A stretch of 25,000 bases of DNA, from contig JAKLZA010000014.1 of assembly GCA_030704615.1 (NCBI GenBank), positions 1 through 25,000 on the forward strand, read 5' to 3'. The notes beneath the pieces were generated by a model. The model was not told the origin of the DNA and did no database searches. It worked only from the letters and a program-made list of their open reading frames with translations. Made by a program: the position numbers and the translations under genes. This stretch comes from Takakia lepidozioides. Lineage: Eukaryota; Streptophyta; Takakiopsida; Takakiales; Takakiaceae. Shown here piece after piece: positions 9,104-21,700 of this stretch (positions are counted from its first letter, which is position 1; every line of letters starts with the position of its first letter).

Positions 9104-11654
9104 GCCCTATAAATCCAACGTCCAACAATCTACCATGAAGAAGCACAACTGCAGTGTAGGAGCAAGTTACCTTCCTTTGCCGACCCCCTCCTAAAAATAC
9201 TCTTGAGGAAGCCCCTAAACCCTCTCCTGCCGTCCCAGCAGCCCGTCCCCACACCCCATCAATTCCCAACTGTTAGATTAGAATATTTCAATACCCAATA
9301 TCTTTTGACAAACTGGGAAAGAAGAAGGCTACTCTCTTCGATTGGGAAACCTGGTGACAAAGAGGGAAATGAGGGAAAAGATGCATCTTGTTTACATAAT
9401 AAAACACCCCACCCTGAAATCCCAAGGATAAATTAACAGGCCCCTCTTTTGTTTTCCATTCTGAAAATCAACAGAAGTTTGGGTTCACCGTTTTGGGGGG
9501 GAGGGAGAGTCGGCCGCCATAGCCAATCCAGCCTACAAGATTCCTCCGGGATGAACAAGATGTGCCAGATCAAGAGAAGCCTGGTGGTGCTCTGAATGAG
9601 AGAACTCTCCTCGCAGTGGGAGGATGCTTATCACCGCCAGCACAAGCCCCACAACCAAGCTTGATGCTTGTTGCTAAGCACGTGCCCTTAGACCTCAACG
9701 ATCCACAAGCTTCACATGGCAGGAGACAGACCTCGAAAAACAGATTGTCATAGAGCTCGTGAACTGGCCACAAGAGTTTGAAAGGGAGAGGAAACACACC
9801 CACAGCGGCCATGCTGGAGAAGGCTCAACAGATGCACTCTCAACAGACAACATGAGGCCAATGACAGCCTTGAAGCCCTAGAAGTTTTGAAAGGACACAA
9901 CCGTGGATGACAATACTGATTCTGGATGACAAGGATGACATGTGATCCCATGGTATGAAACCCACTTACAACAAGGGTTCTTGCTAGAAAGCAATAACTG
10001 GTCATGTAGAACTCCACTTTTCATGGTTGCAAAATCTCAAGTACTTCAATGAGGATATGGGAACTGAGCAGATTGAAAGAAAGCGTTGCTGGGGTTGTCA
10101 CTGTTAGCAGCTTCATTCCTTTTCTGTATCAAGACAACTGTTAGGATGTGAATAACAAAGATATTTCAGGAGTTGATAGAAAAGCACAGATAAGATGCAA
10201 CAATAGGAAACCGGGGACGCCAAGACTGTCAATGTGCAGCTCACATTCACACAAAAGGCGGTAATGAGAGCTGTGATGAAACAGTAGAAGTTGTGATCCT
10301 GGTGATTTTTTCATCATCTAATCTATCGGAAGCTGGCAACAGCCTTCACCCATGTACAGATTTTGTATGCATCCTGTGAGAGCTTTAGCGCGTGTGAAAC
10401 ATACATACAGACTGCTGTAGTGCACTCACTGTGGGATCGCAGAAGTACGTACATACTCATACACTGGATATGTCCATGGGGACACCATGGTCACAGATTT
10501 CTGTTGAGCTCTCCCCTTCCCCATACCATCTCAATTGCCTCCTGGACAGTCAACATGAGAGGTACAAGAACAATAGATGTCTTAACCAACCTTTGGACAG
10601 TGTTGGAGAGACTCTCCTTTGTGAGAAGACAGTCGGAAATAATGGGCTCTAGTTCAGCAATTACTGGTGATAGTGGCTGGCCAATGGGTCCCAGAATCGT
10701 CAAGTGGTAGCCCTCCTTCAAGATAAAACACCTTCCCGTTCCAGCTGAAACACTCAGCAAGTTCAGACCTGGGATCCAACCAAAGGCCAGAGAAGCAGGA
10801 GCTGGACCAGATGTTCCATGGGGTTTTCTTTGGAGACAGAAGAGTGTAGTTACACAGCTCCTGAAGGAGAGTAGCAGGTCACACGAGTAAACTGTTCCCC
10901 TTTTTCCCCATCTTCTGTGCTGTAAGGAGACCATCATGGGATTCAACAATCCTTGTGAGCCATGGGACAATCCAATCACGAATACAATGTAGTTTGGCCA
11001 GAACACAGGACAGAAATAGACAGAGCAAGGGAGCCTGAAAATGCACAAGCTGATGCCCTATCTGCAATGGCCTTCACTGGCTAATTGGACTCCAGGTACA
11101 TGGGCAGCACATGGAAGCATAACACTGCAGGGGTGGCATTGCCAAGCTGAAGAAGGAATATCCTAGCTCTGCATCCAAATGCTGCTCCAAGATCATGTTC
11201 CTGGCAGAAAGAATCCTATGGTTACCTTGGCACGTTTGCTTCTCTAGGGGTTCAAAGTTGCCTAGTCTGGCAACACTATAGCTCCCAATACTCGAAATCG
11301 CCAGAGCACCAGGAGGACAGACCCACTGGCAACCGCACTGCTGGGTTTCACTAGAAGGCCTCCACTATATGTCTTTCCCTGCCCAACAAAGCTGGAGCTC
11401 CCAAATCACTGGTATGTCCCAGCCACCATAGCCACACAGATACACAGACGTAGGGACGCAAAAGGAGAAGTACACATAGAAAGGATTCGAATTGGGGTAT
11501 CCTCCTATGTTGACATGCAGGCCGCTGCAAATCAATGTATGGATCCAAACCCTTACATTAGCACCTGAAGTAGGGAGAACGGGAAAACATCCACAGTAAT
11601 CACTGACTTCCCTGGATTAACGGCAGGTGTGGGAAGTACAGGTACAGTCTTTTT
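9104..11654. other. Intergenic stretch, mostly unassigned
   Basis: I recognised no conserved gene. The part nearest 11655 should include the 3' UTR of the PPR gene on the minus strand, but I see no clear polyadenylation signal. A 185-codon minus-strand frame at 10491-11048 is listed separately. A G-run followed by GGGAGAGTCGGCCGCC lies near 9495-9520. Confidence 0.5.
10491..11048 (-). CDS. Unassigned open frame, 185 codons
   Basis: This is the longest unexplained frame in the window. The part from about residue 75 (GTSGPAPASLAFGWIPGLNL, then EGYHLTILGPIGQPLSPVIAE, and near the end LVKTSIVLVPLMLTVQEAIE) looks protein-like, while the first 70 residues are rich in Cys and Trp and look less so. 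No family was recognised. A frame of this length is only mildly unlikely by chance. It could be an exon of a lineage-specific or mobile gene. Confidence 0.2.
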   Translation of the reverse strand: MCIFRLPCSVYFCPVFWPNYIVFVIGLSHGSQGLLNPMMVSLQHRRWGKRGTVYSCDLLLSFRSCVTTLFCLQRKPHGTSGPAPASLAFGWIPGLNLLSVSAGTGRCFILKEGYHLTILGPIGQPLSPVIAELEPIISDCLLTKESLSNTVQRLVKTSIVLVPLMLTVQEAIEMVWGRGELNRNL

Positions 11655-13585
11655 CTAGCAAATGGCCTCTTGGCATTGTATGAGAGGCTCTTTCATAACC
11701 ACTGGAGGCTCCCATCCTTGTGCCTGCAATTCAGTGCTCAATTTCTGTGCTTCATCATACAGTTTCCCGGCCAAAAGCCCCTCAACCATGGCACTATGAT
11801 CTTGCTTTGTTGCAGCTACTCCTTGCTCCCCCATGAGAATCCGGACACTAGTTGCCTTCTCGGGCTGCCCAGACTGTGCATATGCTGCATACATATTTGC
11901 ATATGCTCGTGAGCTGAGTGGCAGCCCCCGCAGCTTCATCTCTTCAAATACTCGCTCAGCTTCTTCAACAAGTCCGACCTTGCCAAACCAGCGCACCAAT
12001 GCGGTCAAGGTGGCCGGCCCAGGTTTTAATCCCGTGTTTTCCAAGTCTGTCACCACTTCCATAACCCTGCATAACATATCGGCCTTCCCAAAGGCATCAA
12101 TAAGAACCGCCACAGCCCTGTCATCTGGTTTAAGACCTGCAAATCTTATGCTCTCAAACACCACCATTGCATTCTCAGGGTCCTGGGCATGACCATAAGC
12201 ACCAATAAGTGCAGTGAATGATTTCAGATTTCCTCGAAAACCCCTCCAGTGCATCAGATCAAATATTCTTTGTGCATTATCAGCCTGACCCAACCTACCA
12301 TAACCAGTGATCAACACAACATACGTTTCTTGACGGCCAGACACCCCAGAAGATTCCATATCAGCCAACAAAGCTTCTGCTTCATGTGGCAATCCTGCAT
12401 TCCCATAGGCTGTCATCATGACATTGTAGGTGATTGCATCTGGTTGAAGCCCGGCCAATCTGATATCCTCCAACACTTGTCTTGCCCTATCCAGCATTCC
12501 AGCCCGGCCATAAACTCCTATCATTACAGAGTATGTAGCAACATCGGCAGTGATGCCCTGGTCTTCCATGTCGCGCAACACGCGTTCAGCATCAGCAGCA
12601 CGGCCTTCCTTCCCATATCTGTCAATTAACTTGGTGTAGTCACGCACCGTCGCTTCAAACCAGCTTTCTGTAAGGGCCCACTCAAAAATCTGGGATGTGC
12701 ACCATTGAAATTGATCAACTTGATTGGACGTGATTATTTTGGCTGCAATCTTTGTGAAGCATGGCTATCAGTGAGCCCAAACACTGGAAGTACACGCCTG
12801 GATCATTGCTCAGCTATGCTTCACCATTTCAATGTTCACAACAGATTCTCCTCTCTCATCCGAGATCCAAAAGAAGCAGATTATCATGTCAAAACAATTC
12901 GTCGCTCCGATGTACAAAGAGCGCTACACCCACGTGGGATTTCGCTTTCTACATTTCGCTAGAAAAGACTTCACAGAATCAGACGTGACAGGTGCAGGAT
13001 TAAACCCTAAACCCTTCTATCTCAATTCCTCTCTCCTGGCCAAGCCATAGTTAGACACCTCACCTTGAAAAACACCATGCGTTCTTCTTGGCTGTCAAAC
13101 TCCTGCAGCACATCGAGCATATCCCTTCTCACGGGTTGCATGCTGCCCACCCACCGTCGCAGAGTCTCGTACACACCAACTCCATCCTGCTCAGGTAGAG
13201 ATCGAAGGTTTTTGGTAACACGCATCGCCCTTTTTGACACTCTACCCTTAACAAGCGGCTCTGCTTTCCACCACATTCTCTTGCTCATCTTCGCAATGAC
13301 ACTGTCACCCCTTTTGATGTCTTGGGAAGCGGGCTTGCCAAACTGCAAAAGTGCGCAGTGGCTCTGACTGCATTTCTTCGTGGTGTACTTGATTTTTAGT
13401 TCAAACCTCTCTCTTTCGCCTTTAAACGTACGGTCTTCCCAAACGCTTCTCAAGATGTGTAATCTGAGAACAGTTCTAGTTTGCCCATCTGTACAACTTA
13501 AAAATGCCACCTTCCCAACGCTATTTGCTCTCAGGTTTTCAAAACGTGGGAAGAAATAGTTCGCATTGGCTACGGAGGTCTGCAT
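11655..13585 (-). CDS. P-class pentatricopeptide repeat protein, two exons, 518 aa
   Basis: P-class PPR proteins bind organelle RNA one base per repeat and control its stability, splicing or translation. Exon 1 is 13585-13064, starting at the first ATG after an in-frame TAG. Exon 2 is 12689-11655. The intron has TTCAAG|GTGAGG and CATCCCAG|ATTTTT, phase 0, giving FFK|IFEWALTESWFEATVRDY. Residues 1-60 are rich in Arg, Ser and Asn with few acidic residues, like an organelle transit peptide. Residues 192-505 hold nine tandem 35-residue P repeats, for example YSVMIGVYGRAGMLDRARQV. There is no E, DYW or SMR domain. Repeats 1 and 5 carry the Thr5/Asp35 pair that the PPR code links to guanine; several others (Asn/Arg, Val/Asn, Ala/Gly) are non-canonical. 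It is divergent from the METTL23 gene. I cannot name an ortholog. Confidence 0.95.
13002..13014. promoter_or_regulatory. Telo-box-like motif in the PPR intron
   Basis: AAACCCTAAACCC is nearly two units of the plant telomere repeat. It lies in the single intron of the PPR gene (12690-13063), about 570 bp inside the start codon. Telo boxes are known from promoters and first introns of plant growth-related genes, where they bind Myb-type telomere-repeat factors. A regulatory role here is inference. Confidence 0.45.
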
Positions 13586-14086
13586 GGTAACAGAAGCACG
13601 CAGAAAACTAATCAGCTACATGCAGGTAGCTAGCTCTCTCTCTCTCTCCGACCCACACAGCCCCACTGATCCTACGTGTGTAGTGTGTACGTGTGTACCT
13701 CTGGCAGGACAATATTCAACAAACAAAATCAATTTGCTCCATAGGCTGGACCCATGAGCTTCGTTAGGATGGTTTCTAGGAATCCTGTGGTAGCTTTGAA
13801 ACTATCATTTGGTCCTCGGTTCGACCGAAGAAGAACGCCTCGTGCGATCCCTACAAACCTCTCTAGACAGAACTATGATAGTCAATCCATCATGCCGTGA
13901 TCTTCATCTATGCATTGTGATTTTTACGGCTAATGTAACTTATCTGGTTCATATTCATCCCATATACTTGACTTGTCACCTAGGTAGTTGATGCGCAGGA
14001 AGGAAACAGAGAGTCTAGCAGCGAGAGGAGAATATTTGACTTCGAATACGTGCCACCATCGCTGGCTAGCAAACCAGAGAGAGAAA
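13586..14086. promoter_or_regulatory. Divergent promoter region shared by the PPR and METTL23 genes
   Basis: Only 501 bp separate the two start codons, which face away from each other. The segment contains a CT tract at about 13634-13648 close to the PPR start, and no obvious TATA box at a suitable distance from either gene. CT-rich, TATA-less 5' regions are common for plant housekeeping genes. Both 5' UTRs must lie here. Confidence 0.7.
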
Positions 14087-17000
14087 ATGCCGAAGAGAGG
14101 GAGGGCGGAGGACTTGGTCACCGTGTCGGAGCATCACTTCGATAGTGTTGATCACCCTCATCATTTGTCTGTGTCCATATACGAGGTGGGTTTTGCTTCG
14201 TGCAGTCTAATATTGTATTCAGAGGTACACCTGTTTGTAAATCTAGTGGACTTTAGAATGTCGAGAGATGTCGCAAACTCCTTATTACTTCCATATGAGA
14301 TTTTCTGGCCATTGTTGAGGACCTCTCCCTAGATTCTTTACACAGCATTTAACAGCATTTCCTCTCTGATATGTTCGTCCAAGCACCTGAAGTTCCTATT
14401 TGTGTCAGAGGAAGAATCAGTCTCAACTTCAACATACAACGCTCCTTCTGATTTTCCAATGATAGAGAGTGCAACTGTTACTGAACATGCAAGACCAGCA
14501 CATTGCCCCTTGAATGATTGGTTCCCTTAACACAAGCCAGAGAAGTTTTCATTGCATTGGTAAGGAAGCGTGATCAAATAAAACCTGACAATTTGACACA
14601 TCAAAAATGCAGAGGCTCTAAGCAAAACCACATTGTTTACTTTCAAGCTGAGCTCAAGAGTGCATGTGCTGATTAGTGGTTGAGCAGTGAACCAAGCATG
14701 AGGAATGCAACCCTGTCACGGGCTGGAAGTAGCACGTTAAGGGATGCTTCATCCTTCAGTGCAGAATTTGTCATTGAAGGCTCAATTCATCAGATCATCA
14801 GTGCGTTGGGTGCAGGTGATGCAAGAAGATTATGGCCTGTATGTGTGGCCATGTAGCGTTGTGCTGGCAGAGTACATCTGGCAAAATCAGAGTCGTTTTG
14901 CTGGAGTGGGAGTGCTTGAGGTCCAAGAAACCCTCTTCACCTGTAAAGATATTATGATAGGATACTTAAGCCATAAACAGGGATCATCTTTCTGTTATCA
15001 TTCAGTATAGGGAGTCAGCAGTATGGGTGTAGGGGGCTGGGTGGATGGGAAGAGGCACACACAGAGGAGGGAGAGAATAAGGCTGACAGAAACTAATAAT
15101 ATCATGCCTTCATCGCCTGGTTCCGTCTTTCCCTGGTTCCGTCTTTCCTCTTCCCTCCAAGGCGATAATCTGCACTTTGTCCGTTAAACGCACCACAGCG
15201 AGCACACTGCAGGGACATACATATTCCCTGTTTCACTCTTCGGTCTCTAGAGTGTGACAGGCAGTGCAATGACAGGGCTACAGTAGCACTGTTGATACCA
15301 ATATTATGTTTTCCAGGCTGATGTTCATGCCATCCAATTCATTGAGCTGGTTTGTAGTGCTGAGTTGCATCCTTGTGTATGAGAACCCCAAGACCAGATC
15401 GGGTAGTTCAATATTCATCGGAGACTGACCTTTATAGAATGGTCAATAAATGTCTTTTTCTTATTGGATATGAGCAGCTGGGCGCAGGCACTGGCTTGCC
15501 AGGGATAGTTGCAGCCAAAGTGGGTGCTGTGGTCACTTTAACTGATCGTGAGGACCAACCCCAGGTAAAAATCTGCAGAACTATTGTTAACTTGCAGCTG
15601 GCTTCATTGGGCACTATAATTCTTATGTAGTCACACTGTCACTTGCAGTACAATCTGAAGAATGGGATGTCTATTCCATGACCTACTTGCCACAGGGTGC
15701 AAACATGGATGTGAAATTAGCAGTGTGATCCTCGAAATGAAGAGAAGATTTTCATGGCCATATACATTGTTTCACTGTCCTCACTTCATTTCACCGCACA
15801 GGAAGTTGGGGGACAACGCAGTGGAATGTGGCAACATAAGTGTGGTTTGGCTGCTGTGTATGTATGTGATAGGTCTTTGAGAACATGAAGAGGACCTGTG
15901 ATTTGAATCAAGTCAATTGCCAGGTACTGTCTCCCTTACCTCCTGATCTGTCATGTTCTTCTTATCAAGCTTTTTCTATGATTGGATGCTCAGAGACTGG
16001 AGTACTTGGTTAATGGCATCCAACCCCCGTGCTGGCTATGTACATCTGACACTAACACACACACATATTGTGTGCCACGGCTGAGCCAAAATAGCACTGA
16101 TGAGCAATGCTAAAACAAGTAACTGGCATTAATTATCAGAGGATGAAACGCACACATGAGGACCTTCAACTAAGTGAATGGTGGATCACGCCGGAATGCG
16201 AGGAGTGACAAAGAAGCAGCCTGAAGTCATTGGTGTTGGTGGCTCTTTTTTGGATTTCTTTTCATATGTCACTTCCTAGTTTCCTTGAAGCTTCTTGGTC
16301 TGTCACTTCTTCATCATTTGGTTGTTGCCATGTGTCGACTTGGGCCATCTAAGTGAGAGAGGGACGTGGGGTTAGATGGAGGGTCTCACATGGGGGCAAT
16401 GGGATGCAACGGCTTTCACCCTGCGACAGCGGGCTCAGATTGTGCTGGGAGCTGATGTCCTGTATGAAAGTAAAGGTCAGTGTCCTTTTCCCCCTATCCA
16501 TTCACACTCGTTTGCAGGATCACAAAGAAACCCTTCCTTCTCCAATGGAAGCAGGATTTGAATGCACCAACAGTATAATGGGCTCCTCTTGCTCGAATTG
16601 GAGAAGAGGAAGACATTTTCATGCCAAACTGGCATCTTGCTGCATTACCGTACGCTTCTCATGAATACCTACTCTTGTAAGATAAACACCTGAAGGGTAA
16701 AAAGTTCTCTTGGGAGATTCTGAAAGGGTATTTTCCATGCTGGGCAATGAGGACTGCAGACTTCGACGACCTATTTGCAACTGTGAAGTTCTTGTTGCTC
16801 GGCGACCCGCATGGAGTTTTCATCACCACTTATCAACGCCGCAGGTGTGCTCCTGAAAGCTCTGTTCCCTTTTCAACCCTCTCTAACTCCTAGCAAGAAA
16901 GCCTATCCCTGTCCTATCTGTACCACCCAGGAAGTACAGAGTACCATTTCTTTTTCTCCTAACCTACATACTGCCAAGGCAAACATTAGTAGGCTTTAGA

Positions 17001-17672
17001 GACTCACAGTCATCGGAAGAGGCCTTCAATTTTAAGGACCCAAAAGTGTATGGCAGCTTGTCTGCATAAGGCACTTTGTCTTCAGGTGACACTGTTTCTT
17101 GAAGTGGTATCACATTGCTTACCTGTGTCCTATGAGCCCTGGAGGGCCCCTGTTTTTGTTTTAGAAAGCTCTCTCTCACTCACTCCCTGTTTCTCTCCTA
17201 TAATTATTGTTCTACTTTGTAGTTTCTGCATGTGTTGTCCAACTTGTGTCCTTTGGGACCTTTTCACATTAATTTCCCTTTCTTGGCCAGGAAAAGTGGA
17301 TGACCAAAGATGAACTTGATCACAACCATGGAAAGCCTAAACGATGTTAGCTGGTTCAGCAAGCAGAAAATCTCACCCTCGTCAAGGACTTCTTGTGGTT
17401 CTCCAGTTTGGTTTTCTGTGTTTCACTGTTCTTTTCCGTATCCCCATTTTTCAGAATTCCTCGTCAGAAGTAGTTCCTGGTTCAGTTGGTTGCTGTTGAC
17501 TTGCAGTGGACACAGGTCAATAGAATTTCTATTGGAAAAATGGGGATTGCAAGTTGTGAGCCTGATCGACCCATCAGACTTTCTGTCTCCATCAAAGCTT
17601 TCGTCCTTATCAGTCTCTATTGAAGTGATCGAACTGAGGGTCAGGGGGTCAGGGGTCAAGGTTGATGTCTAG
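14087..17672 (+). CDS. METTL23: METTL23-type S-adenosylmethionine methyltransferase, seven exons, 230 aa
   Basis: Class I methyltransferase of the METTL21/METTL23 group. The mammalian member methylates histone H3 arginine 17; the plant substrate is not established. Exons: 14087-14185, 14816-14920, 15478-15564, 15873-15923, 16376-16475, 16760-16844, 17507-17672. All introns are GT-AG and the total, 693 nt, is exactly in frame. Residues 39-46 read YGLYVWPC, the family's N-terminal signature. Motif I is LGAGTGLPG (69-77), the post-I acid is D91 in TLTD, WGQWD lies at 120-124, and ADVLYES around D141 corresponds to the usual Asp-x-x-Tyr-type motif. ATVKFLL and GVFITTYQRR follow, then IEFLLEKWGLQVVSL and a C-terminal beta strand. 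All parts expected of an active enzyme are present. The ATG at 14087 is preferred over an in-frame one at 13988 because the family N-terminus is short. Confidence 0.93.
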
Positions 17673-18795
17673 AGGCTTCCCCAGGACAAGTACACGCTGG
17701 TTGCAGAACATATAGCTGGCTATGGAGGAATTGGCTGAGCTCTACCAAAAATTTTGGGTCAAGTTCTAGCATTTAAGGACTTCCTAGTCAAACTCAAACA
17801 TTGTCAATTCAAGCTACTTGCTCTGGTGAGACCGTGAACATGTATAAGGGCTGCCAAAACAGGGAACGGACTTGCCCCTGTAACATAGTACTTCAAATCA
17901 GATTGTGATGCAGTCAATCACAAGGGCACATTTTGAATGAGGGAACTTCAAGGAAGAGACTAGGACTGTAAGGTTGATGTCAACTTGGACCCTACCATTG
18001 ATTAGTGACTGAGTCTAAATAGTAAAAGTATAGACTGAGGAAGGATAGTAACATACTGTAACCAGGCAATAACCACAGGATGAGTATTGGAGTTATTTAC
18101 AGTAAAGAATCTGTTGACTCAGCCAACAAATGTTCCTTGATCTGGAACAAGTCTGCATCTGATCCAAAGAATTAAGTGAATGACCTCAGTAACCAAGAAC
18201 TTTGAAGTAGACTGTCAGCTTCCCTCTCCAGCTTGGCAACTTGGGAACTATTTTGTCTTTGGATATTCAATAACCACTCTGTACTCAAGCTTCTATTGAG
18301 GATTTTGAAGTTGGGCCACAACTCCAAACATTATGCCCCTAGACTAGGTCAGAATGTAATCAAGAGATAGTCATAAGCTGACAGACCCTGGATACATCTC
18401 CAATTTACCAGTCCATTTCCAGAAGGGTTCTGGAATATGAAGTGACAGCTTCCAGCTTTATGTACATGCAGTGGCAACTATCTAACTTGTTCTCATATTA
18501 CCATCAGCCACTGAGCATTCCACATTCCCTGCATGGAGGCTCTGACACACCTGTCCACGAGCCTTGATACTGATGGGTTGGTTGCCAACATAAGATAGTC
18601 TACGCTTGCATCCTGCAGGTTTGCGATCTCCCGTGATGCCCCCTGGCATCGAACTAAACAATTTCCGATACATGATGGTCGATTCTTTACATGTGAAAAC
18701 AGACAGATTACACAGGAGACACAGCCCCCCAAAAATTATCTTCAATTTTGCACTTTTGAAATTGGCTCACTAATCTTACCGTCAAAATGCTACAA
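17673..18795. other. Convergent 3' flanks of METTL23 and NEDD1
   Basis: The stop codons of the two converging genes lie 1.1 kb apart. I see no AATAAA on either strand close to the stops and no conserved coding segment. A minus-strand frame at 18482-18745 is unremarkable and probably part of the NEDD1 3' UTR. Overlapping 3' UTRs are possible. Confidence 0.6.
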
Positions 18796-21700
18796 CTAGT
18801 AAAGATCTCGTAACTGTTGATTTTCTCTCCGGAGAGCCTTAATCTCCTCCACAAGTTCAGCCTGCCTCACTATAAATGAATCCATCATCGCTGCCATCTC
18901 CGACTGCAAGGCGTGAAATCCACTATTTGCATCAGACATGTAAGCAAACTTCACTCAAGAAATCCTTACAACTTTGAATCCACACAGAAAACCATTTCCA
19001 TGTTGTTAGGTGATTTTGATGCAATAGAGGATAGATCCATAGATTCAGAGGTGAGACTTGAGAATCTTCCCACAAAAAACTAAATCCAGTGGTGTTTGTA
19101 GTCCTTAAAAGCATAGATTAACTCCCTGTTTGAAAGTCCATCAGATGGACTGACATTCCAGGAGTTGGTGTGCAGTTTCACCCCTTCACACTAACCATGA
19201 CACGATAGTTCAAAAGAATTTTATTACCTGTTGGATATGGAACTGCCGAAGGAGCTCAAGATGTAGGTTCTGGACATCTTCATGAATAGCTCGTTGCACT
19301 GCACCCAGGCTTTCTTCCAGGCCTCGTTGCACCAGCTGCAGCGCAAAGGATGTTGCCCCTGCCGCTTGCTGCTGCTGTTCTTGCGGCAATGATAGTCTCT
19401 GCACACTTCCCTGTACATGACCCTGCCAAATTTGAGGTCCAAAAATGTACTAGTCAATGTATTGGTAGACTTGACTTCCATGATAGGTACTTGGCTTACT
19501 CGGGAACATATTCAACTTCATGGAGGAGATAGATCAACTTCACACTTATTTTCATTCCTTGCTTTTTATTAGACCATAATCTCAAACCAGAAGTCAGACA
19601 GGCAGACCATGGAAAGAATGAGTTATGCCAGAGAAAGGGTGGAAAGAGGCTTACATTCGATCCAGCAGGGGAAGTCCCTGGAACAACTGCAGAATCGGAC
19701 CTTAAACCAAAACCATTTTCAAAATCTTTCTTCCCATCAACACCTCCAGAAACTCCTGCCCTCTCATCTCGTCTCTCTAACCCCGACTTCCGTTGCCTTG
19801 GTGACAACACAACCCCACTACCCAATAGCACCTCCCCGGAAGAGCTCGGCAGGGAGCCGGGAAGGGATCGCGAAAAGCTCGTATGCAAATCTCGGCCCTC
19901 ATACGCCGACAATTTCCGAGATGCGGCCATGGATGTTGCTTCCAAGTCACCATTTTGTGGCCCATTTGTTTGCTGACCTACAGAAAGAATAGTTGGGCTA
20001 CCATTAGAGATGGAAAGAGGTGACTCTAGATCCGAGGAAAGCCGGGGTGGTGTCTCTGTTGCTGAAAAAGAACCAAAATTCTGGGCTAGTGTTGTTGCAT
20101 ATGGTGCACCAGGTGGTGGCACACTCTCCAAGGCTGCTGCTGATGCAGGCATTGCATGTGGATCGAGGCGAGAGGACGGAATTGCTCCAGAGGAAGGAGG
20201 GGCTGTGCAGTTTGAAGCGAACCTTGATAATCCACCAAAGGGATACTGTCAGCAACATGCTTTCAAGAGAAGGAAAGAGATGTTAAGAGAGGAAACATGT
20301 AAAAAGCCAATAGTTGGCTCCATAACAGATTGCAGAAGCGATGGTCATCACCACATCAAGTAGTGGCGCTAGATTGAATGCCTGCACTGCATGGTCCCCA
20401 ATTTGGCAAAACACAGATTGAAACAGGATTGCATCCTGAAACAATGTCCCTGAGATTTCCATGCCGTCTCTAAAGTAGTTCTGCACAACTGTAATGAGCA
20501 ACCAAAGAAACCTCAAAGCTGCATGACAGCCAGGTACAAATAGGAGAACATGAGAAAGGTTGAACCTGGACATGGTAGCTGGTTGGCGAAAGGGACCCCT
20601 TTCTATGGCTTCTCCACCCCATGCCTCTGGGGGAGTCACAGAGGGCGACCTTTCCAACTTAGTAGATAGCCCAGACGGTGGTGTGGAAGTACTAGGTGAG
20701 CTTGGGGAATTTCTTATCTGTACCTCATCCTGCAGTTTAACCCAATGATACAGAACAGCCCATAAGTGCACATCTTATAGGACCTAATTACAAACTGATA
20801 TGAGACTGCAAACAATTGAAAATGAAATGGATGTCTTTCCAATTTCCAGATGATATACAGCCGATTGCTATGCCATATTGGCTCAAGTGCACCTTTATAA
20901 TACCAGACAACTGGAAACTCATGCCATCCACTATCACAACAGCTTACCTGATGTGACCCTGAACGGCGCTCCACACTACTGCGGGGCTCCTCCTTCAAGT
21001 CATCAATGCTCGGAAACCGACGGACACCTGATGCTGTTGGCGAGCCCCACACCCTCCTCAAGGTATTGTCTCCCCCAAGCGATGCTATCTCCTTTTTAAA
21101 ATCATCCCCACCTGCCCCTCCATCCCAAAAGTTTGAGAGTGATGGTGTTATGGGCTGCACGTCAACCAATGGTGAAAACACCTCCATATCGTCTTTTCCG
21201 CTGATGAATGAGTTCGGAATGCGGGGGGTCTGAATACGGGAGATTGTGCCATTTGACCAAGAACGAGAGGTGGAGAACGTTGAGGCATCTCCTCCTGCCG
21301 ATTTTGGCCTGGTAGAAGTGACCCCAGGGACAGAAGCTCCACTAATGCCTGAGGCTGGGCCCACAGTGCTGTCCTGACTGGGAAACGGACTTGTCCAGGT
21401 GGATGGTTTCACCGGAGCTGCTGTGGTGGACATTCGACCTCGTGTCACCAGGCCTGAGGCAGGGAGGGGATCTGGCATGATTGCTGACTCTTCACTACTA
21501 GTTCCCAGAAGTGCAGACTCGACAGAGCAGCTCGATTCTTTCACAGCTATGGGATTGGAGCGCTGCCAACTCAAGCTCGTCACAGCCTACATACAGATCA
21601 GGCAGATAGGGTTAATCCACAACAGAAAGAACGCAGGCAGTTTGAAGTTCCTATTTCAGATTATGGAACCAGAGTGGCAGCTCAGGACTGCTTCAATGAC

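Noticed and set aside
11470-11500. GGATTCGAATT as a possible tRNA T-loop
   Set aside because: The rest of a tRNA cloverleaf (acceptor stem, D and anticodon arms) cannot be drawn around it; no tRNA gene was found in the window.
18482-18745. Minus-strand frame downstream of NEDD1
   Set aside because: It follows the NEDD1 stop codon, has no recognisable domain and is most likely 3' UTR.
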